Position numbers and translations under genes: made by a program. A DNA stretch of 34,146 nt from JAPUDQ01 sp049644865 (GTDB taxonomy: Bacteria > Patescibacteriota > Saccharimonadia > Saccharimonadales > Saccharimonadaceae), in NCBI GenBank assembly GCA_049644865.1, contig JBARSV010000009.1, positions 1-34,146 of the forward strand, in the 5' to 3' direction. The notes under the pieces were generated by a model. It was not told the DNA's origin and made no database searches. It saw nothing but the letters and a program-made list of their open reading frames with translations. Below, piece by piece: positions 23,945 through 32,300 of the stretch. Positions within the stretch are counted from its first letter, which is position 1. Each line of letters begins with the position of its first letter.

Positions 23945-24238
23945 ATGAGTGCGATTAGTCTTAATGATGTTAAGCGTCTTGCGCAGTTGTCAGCTCTCGC
24001 GATCAACGATGATCAGGCAGAGTCGCTGCGCAAACAGCTCGAAGAAATTCTCGGTTATGTTGCACAACTTGACGAAGTTGATACAACCGGTGTTGGGCCA
24101 ACCTATCAAGTGACTGATCTTGAAAATGTTACGAGGCCTGATATCCTCGAAACAAACCATTGTCTATCACGCGATGAATTGCTGAAAAATGCTCCAGACA
24201 CTCTCGATGGCCATGTAAAAGTGAGGCGGGTACTATGA
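23945..24238 (+). CDS. gatC: Asp/Glu-tRNA amidotransferase subunit C
   Basis: A 97-residue GatC that wraps around GatA and stabilises the GatCAB complex, which converts Glu-tRNA(Gln) and/or Asp-tRNA(Asn) to the amidated form. The N-terminal VKRLAQLSALAINDDQAE and the later GVGPTYQVTDLENVTRPD are typical of GatC. Length matches the family. Its stop overlaps the gatA start (ATGA). Confidence 0.95.
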   Translation: MSAISLNDVKRLAQLSALAINDDQAESLRKQLEEILGYVAQLDEVDTTGVGPTYQVTDLENVTRPDILETNHCLSRDELLKNAPDTLDGHVKVRRVL

Positions 24239-25629
24239 CAATTCAAGATGTCAAAGATCAGCTAACAGCAGGCGCAACGGTCCGAAGTATTGTGCTGGCG
24301 GCGGTTGACCGCGCTAAGGCCGACCATCATAATTCGGTACTCTCGATTATTGAGAAGAGAGCATTATCTCGTGCCGATGATATTGATACTCGTATGGCAA
24401 GTGGCAAGCCTGTTGGGCGTCTTGCGGGTGTACCGTTTCTTGCGAAGGACAACATACTTACCTTTGATAGTCGCACTACTGCCAGCGCACACATGCTCGA
24501 TAATTTTCAAGCACCCTATCAGGCAACACTTATTGAACGACTTGAAGCAGAAGGTGCAATATGTATCGGCAAGACCAATCTCGATGCATTTGCTCATGGT
24601 GGGAGTACGGAGAATTCGTATTATGGTCCAACGAAAAATATTGCTGATACTGAGCGCGTCGCCGGGGGAAGTTCGGGTGGTTCGGCCGTAGCGGTAGCGG
24701 CAGGTATCGTACCGTTTGCATTGGGCTCAGATACCGGAGGCTCTATCCGCCAACCAGCCAGCTACAACGGCGTCGTCGGACTCAAGCCAACTTATGGCTC
24801 AGTCAGCCGTTATGGTGTTATCGCGATGGCAAGTAGTACCGATATCGTTGGGCCAATTGCAACCTCTACTGACGATGTCGAACTCGTATTGGCGTGCATG
24901 AAGGGTGTGGACGAACACGACGGAACCACCATCGATATTGAACCGTTCGATACACCTGTATCGTTGCCCCTAAAAATTGGGGTTATCGAACAATCGATGG
25001 CTGATGACGTCGACCCAGAAGTAAAATCATGTATAACGAATGCGATTCAACAGGCGAAGGCAGCGGGTCACACAGTAGAATTTATCAATATGCCTTTGCA
25101 GGTGTACGCACTCGCCGTCTATTACATTGTGGTTCCAGCTGAGTTGACATCGAATCTTGCGCGCTATGACGGCATAAAATATGGCGTATCGGTGCCGGGT
25201 GATACGATTTACGATGGATACGCAAAGACGCGCACCGAAGGATTTATGGATGAAAACAAGCGTCGTATTTTGATCGGTAACTACGTGCTCAGTAGTGGGT
25301 ATTATGACGCTTACTATAAGAAGGCTCAAACAGTGCGGACGTTAATTGTCAATGAGTATAAACGTGCGTTTGAAACGTACGATATACTCATAGGTCCTGT
25401 CGCGCCAACTCCAGCGTTTCGGCTGGGTGAGAATATAGATGATCCGCTACAAATGTATTTGGCTGACATCATGACAGTGCCGGCTAGTCTTGCTGGATTA
25501 CCTGCGATGAGCCTGCCGATCGGCACAACAGCAGCAGGCTTACCGGTAGGGTTGCAGATCATGGCGCCGATGCGACAAGACTATAAAGTGTTGCAAGCAG
25601 CAAAGATATGGGAGAAGATCAATGGATAG
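24235..25629 (+). CDS. gatA: Glu-tRNA(Gln) amidotransferase subunit A
   Basis: A 464-residue amidase-signature enzyme that releases ammonia from glutamine for tRNA amidation. The Ser-Ser-Lys catalytic set is visible as Lys71 (FLAKDNI), cis-Ser146 (GGSSGGS) and nucleophile Ser170 (DTGGSIRQPA), with the same spacing as in characterised GatA. It is slightly shorter than typical (about 485). It overlaps gatC by 4 bases and the next gene by 8 bases. Confidence 0.97.
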   Translation: MTIQDVKDQLTAGATVRSIVLAAVDRAKADHHNSVLSIIEKRALSRADDIDTRMASGKPVGRLAGVPFLAKDNILTFDSRTTASAHMLDNFQAPYQATLIERLEAEGAICIGKTNLDAFAHGGSTENSYYGPTKNIADTERVAGGSSGGSAVAVAAGIVPFALGSDTGGSIRQPASYNGVVGLKPTYGSVSRYGVIAMASSTDIVGPIATSTDDVELVLACMKGVDEHDGTTIDIEPFDTPVSLPLKIGVIEQSMADDVDPEVKSCITNAIQQAKAAGHTVEFINMPLQVYALAVYYIVVPAELTSNLARYDGIKYGVSVPGDTIYDGYAKTRTEGFMDENKRRILIGNYVLSSGYYDAYYKKAQTVRTLIVNEYKRAFETYDILIGPVAPTPAFRLGENIDDPLQMYLADIMTVPASLAGLPAMSLPIGTTAAGLPVGLQIMAPMRQDYKVLQAAKIWEKING

Positions 25630-26038
25630 CATGATCATTGTTATGTTTGTCGGCCTGCTCGTCGTTGGCGTTGGTCTACTTATGATAGTCAGTCTCGGAC
25701 GTCGAGGAAGAAGTCAGCTTAACAAGGAGGCATATCAGAAAGACTGGTTGTCTATCGAAGGGTCTGTCGGAGCAGATAGTGCATCTCAACAGTTTGCAAT
25801 TTTTCAGGCAGATAAGTTACTTGATAGAGCGCTACGCGAAAGTGGCTTCGCAGGTGAGACTATGGGTGAGCGCATGAAAAGTGCACACGCAGTATTTACA
25901 AAGCGTGATGCCGTCTGGACTGCGCATAAGCTTCGTAATCGTATCGCACACGAAGATAAAGTATCAATTAATCCTCGTCTGACCCGTCAAGCCTTAGCTA
26001 GTTTCAAGCGTGCACTTCGCGATATGGGGGCAATATGA
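25622..26038 (+). CDS. Membrane-anchored HEPN-like protein inside the gatCAB operon
   Basis: A 138-residue protein with one N-terminal membrane span (about 4-24), a short basic stretch and a helical domain (about 55-138). The helical part contains HKLRNRIAHE, in which Arg105-Asn106 and His110 fit the RNxxxH pattern of HEPN domains, many of which are RNases. Neighbouring helices (ADKLLDRALRESG and ETMGERM) resemble small CPR proteins I have seen described only as hypothetical. It overlaps the gatA end by 8 bases and precedes gatB, so it should be cotranslated with the tRNA amidotransferase. The HEPN call is motif-based and tentative. Confidence 0.75.
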   Translation: MDSMIIVMFVGLLVVGVGLLMIVSLGRRGRSQLNKEAYQKDWLSIEGSVGADSASQQFAIFQADKLLDRALRESGFAGETMGERMKSAHAVFTKRDAVWTAHKLRNRIAHEDKVSINPRLTRQALASFKRALRDMGAI

Positions 26039-26044
26039 AAAGAC

Positions 26045-26140
26045 CGACATACGAGATACGACAAACGACATACGAGGAAACACATAATTCTTCTGGCTTT
26101 AGTTTCGTTTGTCGTTTGTCGTTTGTCGTTTGTCGCATTG
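26045..26140. repeat. Heptad-repeat inverted array 3
   Basis: The left arm is five 7-base units CGACATA, CGAGATA, CGACAAA, CGACATA, CGAGGAA (26045-26079). The right arm is TCGTTTG repeated four times (26105-26132). The arms are complementary over most positions and flank about 25 bases. It occupies nearly all of the 115-base gap between the HEPN-like gene and gatB, so it would form a long hairpin inside the gatCAB message. Confidence 0.9.
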
Positions 26141-26153
26141 AAAGAGAGTCCGT

Positions 26154-27617
26154 ATGATAACCAAACAAATTCGAGATACATACCAAGCTACTATCGGTAT
26201 CGAATGTCATGTTCAGCTTAAGACAAAGACAAAACTTTTTTCGAGTGCTGACAACGATGCCCGCGGTAAAGAGCCAAATACGGCAGTTTCGCCGCTATGC
26301 ATCGGTCTGCCCGGCACGTTACCGGTTCTCAACGCCGAAGCGATCACGCTCGCAATTCGGGCTGGTTTGGCCCTTAATGCAGAGATTGCACCATTGAGCC
26401 GGTTTGAGCGCAAACATTATTTTTATCCCGATCTACCACTTGGTTATCAAATCACCCAGCTTGCAGAACCGATAATCTTAGCTGGTTCAGTCCATATCGT
26501 CTTACCTGATGGTACTGAGAGGACTGTTCGGATTCACCACGCCCATCTCGAGGCTGATGCCGGAAAATTGACTCACCCGGCAGGCAAAGATTACAGTCTG
26601 GTTGATTATAACCGAGCAGGCACACCGCTTATCGAGATCGTCAGTGAAGCTGATATGCATAGTCCAGCCGAAGCCAAGGCATATGCCCAGGAGCTATATT
26701 TGCTTATGACCTATGCCGATGTCACGGACGGTGATCTCTATCACGGTAATATGCGGTTTGATATCAATGTGTCGGTCAGCACAACCGACGAACTGGGCAC
26801 GCGAACTGAGACGAAGAATCTCAACTCCTTTAAGTCAGTCGAGCGTGCTGCCGAATATGAAATTAATCGTCAGATTGAGTTACTCGAAAAAGGTGAAGTA
26901 GTCGTCCAAGAAACTCGCGGGTGGGACGAAGCCAAGCAACGAACAGTGAGTCAACGTAGTAAAGAAAACGCACATGATTATCGTTATTTTCCCGACGCCG
27001 ATCTACCGCCGGTGCGTATCGCAGCTGAACGAGTCGAAGAAGCGAAGCAAGCGATGCCAAAACTACCTGATTTTTATCGTTCAGCCTGGAAAGAGTTAGG
27101 TCTCGACACGACTGTGGTGTTGGCGCTTTTGTCATCACGCTCGACAAGCGAGCTCGTGCAGCGGCTCTATGAATCGTCGGAGGCTAGCGCGGCTCGTCGG
27201 ACGGCGCTGTGGTTTGCGATGAGCGCTAGTGAAGAAGCGGCCACCGCAACTCCGGATGAATCGCCAGATGCCTCGACAAATATCCCAGACGAATATTTTG
27301 TCCAATTAACAGAGATGGTTGATGCCGATGAGGTGAATTCGACTGCCGCCAAAGAGATATTTATAGCGATGCTTCATGAGGCTACGCCGCCTCGTGTTAT
27401 CGCCGAGCAACGTAACTTGCTCCAAAATAGCGACGAGGATGCCATTGCAACACTGGTTGACGAGATCATGGATGATCCGGCAAACCAGCAGTCGATCGAC
27501 GACCTGCGTGGTGGCAATGAACGAGCCATTGGTTTTCTTGTGGGACAAATCATGAAGAAATCTGGTGGAAAAGCCAACCCATCGCTCGCTCAAAAACTGA
27601 TTCGACAAAAACTATAA
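26154..27617 (+). CDS. gatB: Asp/Glu-tRNA amidotransferase subunit B
   Basis: A 487-residue subunit that phosphorylates the mischarged aminoacyl-tRNA and transfers ammonia from GatA. The N-terminal catalytic cradle starts at TIGIECHVQLKTKTKLFSS and includes KHYFYPDLPLGYQITQ, DYNRAGTPLIEIV and ETKNLNSF. The C-terminal half holds the helical and YqeY-like tail that binds tRNA, with GFLVGQIMKKSGGKANP near the end. Length is normal. It is separated from the rest of the operon by the heptad hairpin, with AGAGAG just upstream as a weak ribosome binding site. Confidence 0.97.
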   Translation: MITKQIRDTYQATIGIECHVQLKTKTKLFSSADNDARGKEPNTAVSPLCIGLPGTLPVLNAEAITLAIRAGLALNAEIAPLSRFERKHYFYPDLPLGYQITQLAEPIILAGSVHIVLPDGTERTVRIHHAHLEADAGKLTHPAGKDYSLVDYNRAGTPLIEIVSEADMHSPAEAKAYAQELYLLMTYADVTDGDLYHGNMRFDINVSVSTTDELGTRTETKNLNSFKSVERAAEYEINRQIELLEKGEVVVQETRGWDEAKQRTVSQRSKENAHDYRYFPDADLPPVRIAAERVEEAKQAMPKLPDFYRSAWKELGLDTTVVLALLSSRSTSELVQRLYESSEASAARRTALWFAMSASEEAATATPDESPDASTNIPDEYFVQLTEMVDADEVNSTAAKEIFIAMLHEATPPRVIAEQRNLLQNSDEDAIATLVDEIMDDPANQQSIDDLRGGNERAIGFLVGQIMKKSGGKANPSLAQKLIRQKL

Positions 27618-27628
27618 AAAGGAGGCTC

Positions 27629-28513
27629 ATGAAACAACCTACCAAGGCAATCATATTAGCAGCCGGTCTCGGCACACGCTTTTTACCACAGACAAAGGCC
27701 ATGCCAAAAGAAATGTTGCCGATCATCGACAAACCGGTGATACAACTTGTCGTGGAAGATGTGATTGCTGCAGGGGTTACCGATATCATCATTGTTACGG
27801 GCTCAACCAAGCGTGCTATCGAAGACCATTTTGATCGCTCTGACGCCATGGAGGCAGAACTGCGCGAAAAAGGAAAAGATGCTATGGCCGATCGTCTCAA
27901 GCATATTGCTGAGATGGCGAACTTCGTCTATATACGACAAAAAGGCGAGCCGAAGGGTAATGCACTCCCCGTTCTCAATGCCCAACATATGATTGACGAG
28001 GACGAACCTTTCTTTGTGCTGACGGCCGACGATTTTTATTATAGTAAAATTCCCCGTACGGTTCAGATGAAGGAAGCATTTATCCGCTCCGGTGGCAAAA
28101 ATATCGTGACGCTTATGCCAGCCAAACCAGGCGATGCAGATATGTATGGCATGGCAACGGTAGGTACTGACTTCGGCGACGGGACGCTGGAGGTGACAGG
28201 CATGGTTGAGAAACCGGGTGAAGCAAATCGTCCGAGCGATTATATGTGTGCACTCGGTTATATTCTCAAGCCAGATATTTTTCCTATCTTGTCAGAGAAG
28301 AATGTCGACGCTAAGGGTGAGCTGACTTTATCAACCAATATCAATGTACTTGCTAAGCGGGGTGAAGTCTGCGGCCAAGTGATCGATGGTCAATGGCTTG
28401 ATGCAGGTGACCCGTTAAAATATCTCCAAGCTGTTGTCGAAGTTGCGCTGGGTCATGAGAAGATTGGAGAGAATTTTAGAACGTATCTGATAAATCGGCT
28501 TAAGGATAGGTAA
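27629..28513 (+). CDS. galU: UTP-glucose-1-phosphate uridylyltransferase
   Basis: A 294-residue nucleotidyltransferase that makes UDP-glucose for glycans or cell-surface polymers. It has the nucleotide-binding motif AAGLGTRFLPQTKAMPKEMLP, the substrate motif QKGEPKGNA, the acidic LTADDF and late VEKPGEANRPSDY, in the order typical of GalU. It starts 11 bases after gatB with an AAAAGGAGG ribosome binding site, so it is likely read from the same transcript despite an unrelated role. Confidence 0.94.
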   Translation: MKQPTKAIILAAGLGTRFLPQTKAMPKEMLPIIDKPVIQLVVEDVIAAGVTDIIIVTGSTKRAIEDHFDRSDAMEAELREKGKDAMADRLKHIAEMANFVYIRQKGEPKGNALPVLNAQHMIDEDEPFFVLTADDFYYSKIPRTVQMKEAFIRSGGKNIVTLMPAKPGDADMYGMATVGTDFGDGTLEVTGMVEKPGEANRPSDYMCALGYILKPDIFPILSEKNVDAKGELTLSTNINVLAKRGEVCGQVIDGQWLDAGDPLKYLQAVVEVALGHEKIGENFRTYLINRLKDR

Positions 28514-28542
28514 GTGTTTTTACAATATGTCGTTTTGTGAGC

Positions 28543-28567
28543 CTGGCTACATTTTATAGTAAGCCAG
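28543..28567 (+). repeat. Small imperfect hairpin after galU
   Basis: CTGGCT (28543-28548) and AGCCAG (28562-28567) are exact complements with a 13-base loop that can pair further with one bulge. No clear T-tract follows on the + strand, so it is a weak terminator candidate. Confidence 0.35.
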
Positions 28568-28612
28568 CGTGATATTCTTCTTGCATAACAAATGTAACGA
28601 AGGAGAAATACT

Positions 28613-28894
28613 ATGGACGCAGGTTTAGGTGGCTGGCTAGGAACAATTGTAATCGGTGGTATCGCAGGTTGGATCGCCAGCATGGTGATGAAAACGGACG
28701 CATCGATGGGGGTTATCGCTAATGTGGTTGTCGGTGTTGTTGGGGCATTGCTCGCTAATTTCTTGCTACCAATGTTCGGAGTAGCAGGGACAACTGATAG
28801 CTCGAGCATTGTTCGTCAGCTGATTGTCGCATTTGTCGGCGCAGTTGTCGTACTCTTCATCTTCAAGCTGGTGACTGGTCGACGCACAGTTTAG
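28613..28894 (+). CDS. GlsB/YeaQ/YmgE-family small membrane protein
   Basis: A 93-residue protein with three membrane segments. The N-terminal GWLGTIVIGGIAGWIASMVM with repeated Gly, then NVVVGVVGALLANFLLP and a last hydrophobic helix, match the transglycosylase-associated (GlsB/YeaQ/YmgE) family. Members are small stress-related membrane proteins of unclear biochemical role. The start has a GAAGGAG ribosome binding site 8 bases upstream. It is probably a separate transcript from galU. Confidence 0.88.
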   Translation: MDAGLGGWLGTIVIGGIAGWIASMVMKTDASMGVIANVVVGVVGALLANFLLPMFGVAGTTDSSSIVRQLIVAFVGAVVVLFIFKLVTGRRTV

Positions 28895-28920
28895 TCGATC
28901 AGCTCTACCACTCAATCTAG

Positions 28921-28954
28921 TCGAGTGCTATACTGGCAACAGGGTAGCACTCGA
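28921..28954. promoter_or_regulatory. Hairpin with 10-bp arms overlapping an extended -10 promoter
   Basis: TCGAGTGCTA (28921-28930) and its exact complement TAGCACTCGA (28945-28954) flank a 14-base loop. TGC-TATACT (28926-28934) lies across the left arm and loop and could start transcription of the next gene. The right arm is followed by TTTATTTAG, so the same DNA may also end the upstream transcript. Confidence 0.65.
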
Positions 28955-28979
28955 TTTATTTAGATAATTAAGGAGCATT

Positions 28980-29222
28980 ATGTCAAACGCGGCAGAAATT
29001 TTAGTCATCATCCTCTCGATAGTTCTTGCACTATTTCTTGTGCTTTCAATCACGCTTACCATTATGTTGATAAAGGTTACAAAACAAATTCGAGCAGTTG
29101 CAGATAATGCTCGCACAGTCTCTGAACATGTCGCAAATATCGCAGGTAACGCCGCTCGGTTCTCATCACCGGCACTTATCAGCAAATTCGTCTTTGAGCA
29201 GATCAAGAAATATCGCAAATAG
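28980..29222 (+). CDS. Small single-span membrane protein
   Basis: An 80-residue protein with an N-terminal membrane span (about 6-32), followed by an amphipathic helix (VTKQIRAVADNARTVSEH) and a basic tail ending KKYRK. It resembles small DUF948-like membrane proteins in layout, but I cannot assign a family. A GGAG ribosome binding site lies 5 bases upstream of the ATG. A hairpin-overlapped promoter precedes it. Confidence 0.7.
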   Translation: MSNAAEILVIILSIVLALFLVLSITLTIMLIKVTKQIRAVADNARTVSEHVANIAGNAARFSSPALISKFVFEQIKKYRK

Positions 29223-29290
29223 CCCTTGTAGACGGTCAGCGAGAGAGCGTATATTACAACGGTTATATACCATATACGCTGCAGCTCCGT

Positions 29291-29296
29291 TATACT
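29291..29296 (+). promoter_or_regulatory. -10 box of dnaE, predicting a leaderless start
   Basis: TATACT at 29291-29296 ends 8 bases before the dnaE ATG at 29305. No ribosome binding site fits in the intervening AT-rich bases. Confidence 0.6.
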
Positions 29297-29304
29297 AGAT
29301 ATAT

Positions 29305-32300
29305 ATGGCAGGAGGGAAAAAACCACATGTGAAGGGGGCGCTAGTACCCAGTGACTTTGTGCACCTGCACAATCACACGCACCATAGTCTGCTTGACGGC
29401 CTCACGAAAGTAGGTGAGCTCGTTAGCCGTGTCAAAGAGCTTGGCATGAGCGCGGTTGCGATGACTGATCATGGTACTCTCTCGGGCGCAATTGAATTTT
29501 ATAAGGCCTGCAAGGCTGAAGACATCAAGCCGATTATCGGTATCGAGACCTATGTTGCAGCACGAACGATTCATGATCGTGAACCGGCCAAGGACAAAGC
29601 GCGGTATCACTTGATATTGCTTGCTATGAACAATACTGGCTACCAAAATCTCATGAAGCTTAGTACCATCGCTAATCTCGAGGGCGTTTATTATAAGCCC
29701 CGTATCGATCATGATTTACTGATGAAATACAACGAAGGATTGATTGCTCTCAGTGCGTGCCTTGGTGGTGAAGTGGCCGAGAAAATCCGAAACGAAAGCT
29801 ATGACGAGGCGAAAAAAACTGCCGAGTGGTATCGTAGTGTGTTTGGTGATCGCTACTATCTAGAGATTCAAGATCATGATACCAAGGAACAAAAGGAAAC
29901 CAATACAAAGATTCTCAAGCTAGCATCTGATACCGGTATACCATGTGTTGTAACAAGTGACGCCCACTATCTCGACCAATCAGATCAGGAGGCGCATGAG
30001 ATATTGCTATGTGTTGGTACGACGGCGTTTCTGGCTGATGAAGGTCGTATGAGCCTCAAAGACTACCATCTGCATGTCACTGACCCGCGTGACGTAATCA
30101 CGCGGTGGGGTACTGACCATCCGGAGGTCATCAAAAACACTAAAGAAATTGCTGACCGGTGTGATGTTACCTTGGAATTTGGCAAGATATTGATTCCGCG
30201 ATTTCCAGTACCCGAGGGCGAGACGGAGAAAAGTCATCTTGATATCTTAGTCTGGCAAGGCCTTGCGTGGCGATATGGTGGTGTTGCCAAGGAGGCAATC
30301 GCGTCGCTCACTGAGAAGGCCGCTCGAAAAACACTCAGTCCTGATGTCATAACACGCGCCGAATATGAGCTTGGCGTTATCGATACCATGGGCTTCAATG
30401 GTTATTTCTTGATTATCCATGACTTCATCAACTGGGGCAAAGATCAAGGTATAATCTTTGGGCCGGGACGGGGCAGCGCCGCTGGTTCGATTATCGCCTA
30501 CGGGCTCAATATAACTGATCTTGATCCGCTCAAATACGACCTACTATTTGAACGTTTTTTGAATCCAGACCGTATCTCTATGCCTGATATCGATATCGAC
30601 ATACAAGATACTCGCCGTGACGAAGTGATCCAATATTGTGTCGAAAAATATGGTTCTGAACGCGTGGCAAACATCGCGACGTTTGGTAAGATGGCTGCCC
30701 GAGCCGCCGTGCGAGATGTTGCTCGTGTTCTCCAAGTGCCCTATGCCGAAGCTGACAAACTCGCTAAACTGATCCCGCCGCCAGTTCAGGGCCGGCATAT
30801 ACCACTTGGCAAAAGTATCACGACGGATCCTGACTTAAAAAATGCGTACGATACGAGCCCAACCGCCAAAGAAGTGATCGACTTTGCGATACGGCTTGAA
30901 GGCACGATTCGCAGCCATGGTGTCCATGCAGCCGGTGTCGTGATCGCGCCTGATGATATCGTAAAATTCGCTCCGCTCGAGATGGCTCAAAAGGGCGTGG
31001 TCGCGACGCAGTACCCGATGGGTCCAATCGAAGATCTCGGTCTGCTTAAGATGGATTTCCTCGGCCTTAGCAATCTCACTATTATCAATAATGCGCTGCG
31101 TATCATCAAAAAAGTCTACAAAAATCAGATTAACCTGAGTGAACTGCCACTTGATGATCTTGCGACCTACGAACTATTTCAGCGCGGTGATACGACGGGT
31201 GTCTTCCAGCTCGAGTCAGCGGGCATGAAACGCTATCTGAAAGAACTTAAACCGACGGAGTTCAATGACATTATTGCGATGTGTGCGCTCTACCGGCCAG
31301 GTCCGTTGGGTGCTGGACTGACCGATTCATTCGTGCGTCGTAAAAATGGGCTGGAGAAGGTGACATACGAACATGAACTGACTAAAAACGCCCTCCAATC
31401 GACCTATGGTGTCATCGTCTACCAAGAGCAAGTCATGCAGATGAGTCGAGAGATGTCGGGTTTTACCGGCGGTGAATCAGACACGCTTCGCAAAGGTATC
31501 GGCAAGAAAATTCCTGAAGTGCTCAAGAAAATGGGCGATAAGTTTATCGAAGGAGCAGTGGAAAACGGCGTACCTCGACAAACTGTCGAAAAAATTTGGC
31601 ACGATATATTGGGCTTTGCCGACTATGCCTTTAACAAATCCCACTCTGCTTGTTACGCCTTGATTGCCTACTGGACGGCCTATCTCAAAGCTCATTATCC
31701 TGACGCTTTTATGGCGGCCCTTATGACAAGTGATCGCGATGACATTGACCGCCTGGCTATTGAGATATCCGAGTGTCGTCATATGGGCATCAAAGTCTTA
31801 CCACCCGATGTCAACCTCAGTTACAAAGAATTTGCCATCGTGCCAGACAAAAATGAGATTCGGTTCGGTATGGTTGCCGTCAAGGGTGTCGGAGAAAACG
31901 CAGTTGAAGAGCTCATCCGTACACGTGACGAAGACGGCGCATTTCAGGGTATTGGTGATTTTGCTCGCCGTGTGAGCACCAGTAAATTCAACCGACGCGC
32001 GTGGGAATCACTTATCAAATCAGGGGCGTATGATAGTTACGGCACACGATCCGACCTGCTGTTCAATCTCGATACAATCACCGGTTACGCTAGCAAAGTG
32101 CAGCGCGACGCTGCTAGTAATCAAGCTGATTTATTTGGTGGGATGGCCGATGTGATCAGTATGCCTGATATCGTACTTGAACCATCACCAACCCACTATC
32201 ATGATCGCGAGATGTTACAGTGGGAACGTGAACTGTTGGGATTGTATCTGAGTGCTCATCCGCTCGATAAATACGATGCGTATTTTGAAGAGCAAACCGT

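Noticed and set aside
26045..26140. CRISPR array
   Set aside because: The units are 7 bases with no spacers and the two halves are inverted, so this is not a repeat-spacer array.
28543..28567. Rho-independent terminator after galU
   Set aside because: The stem is short and bulged and no T-tract follows, so it was kept only as a weak hairpin.
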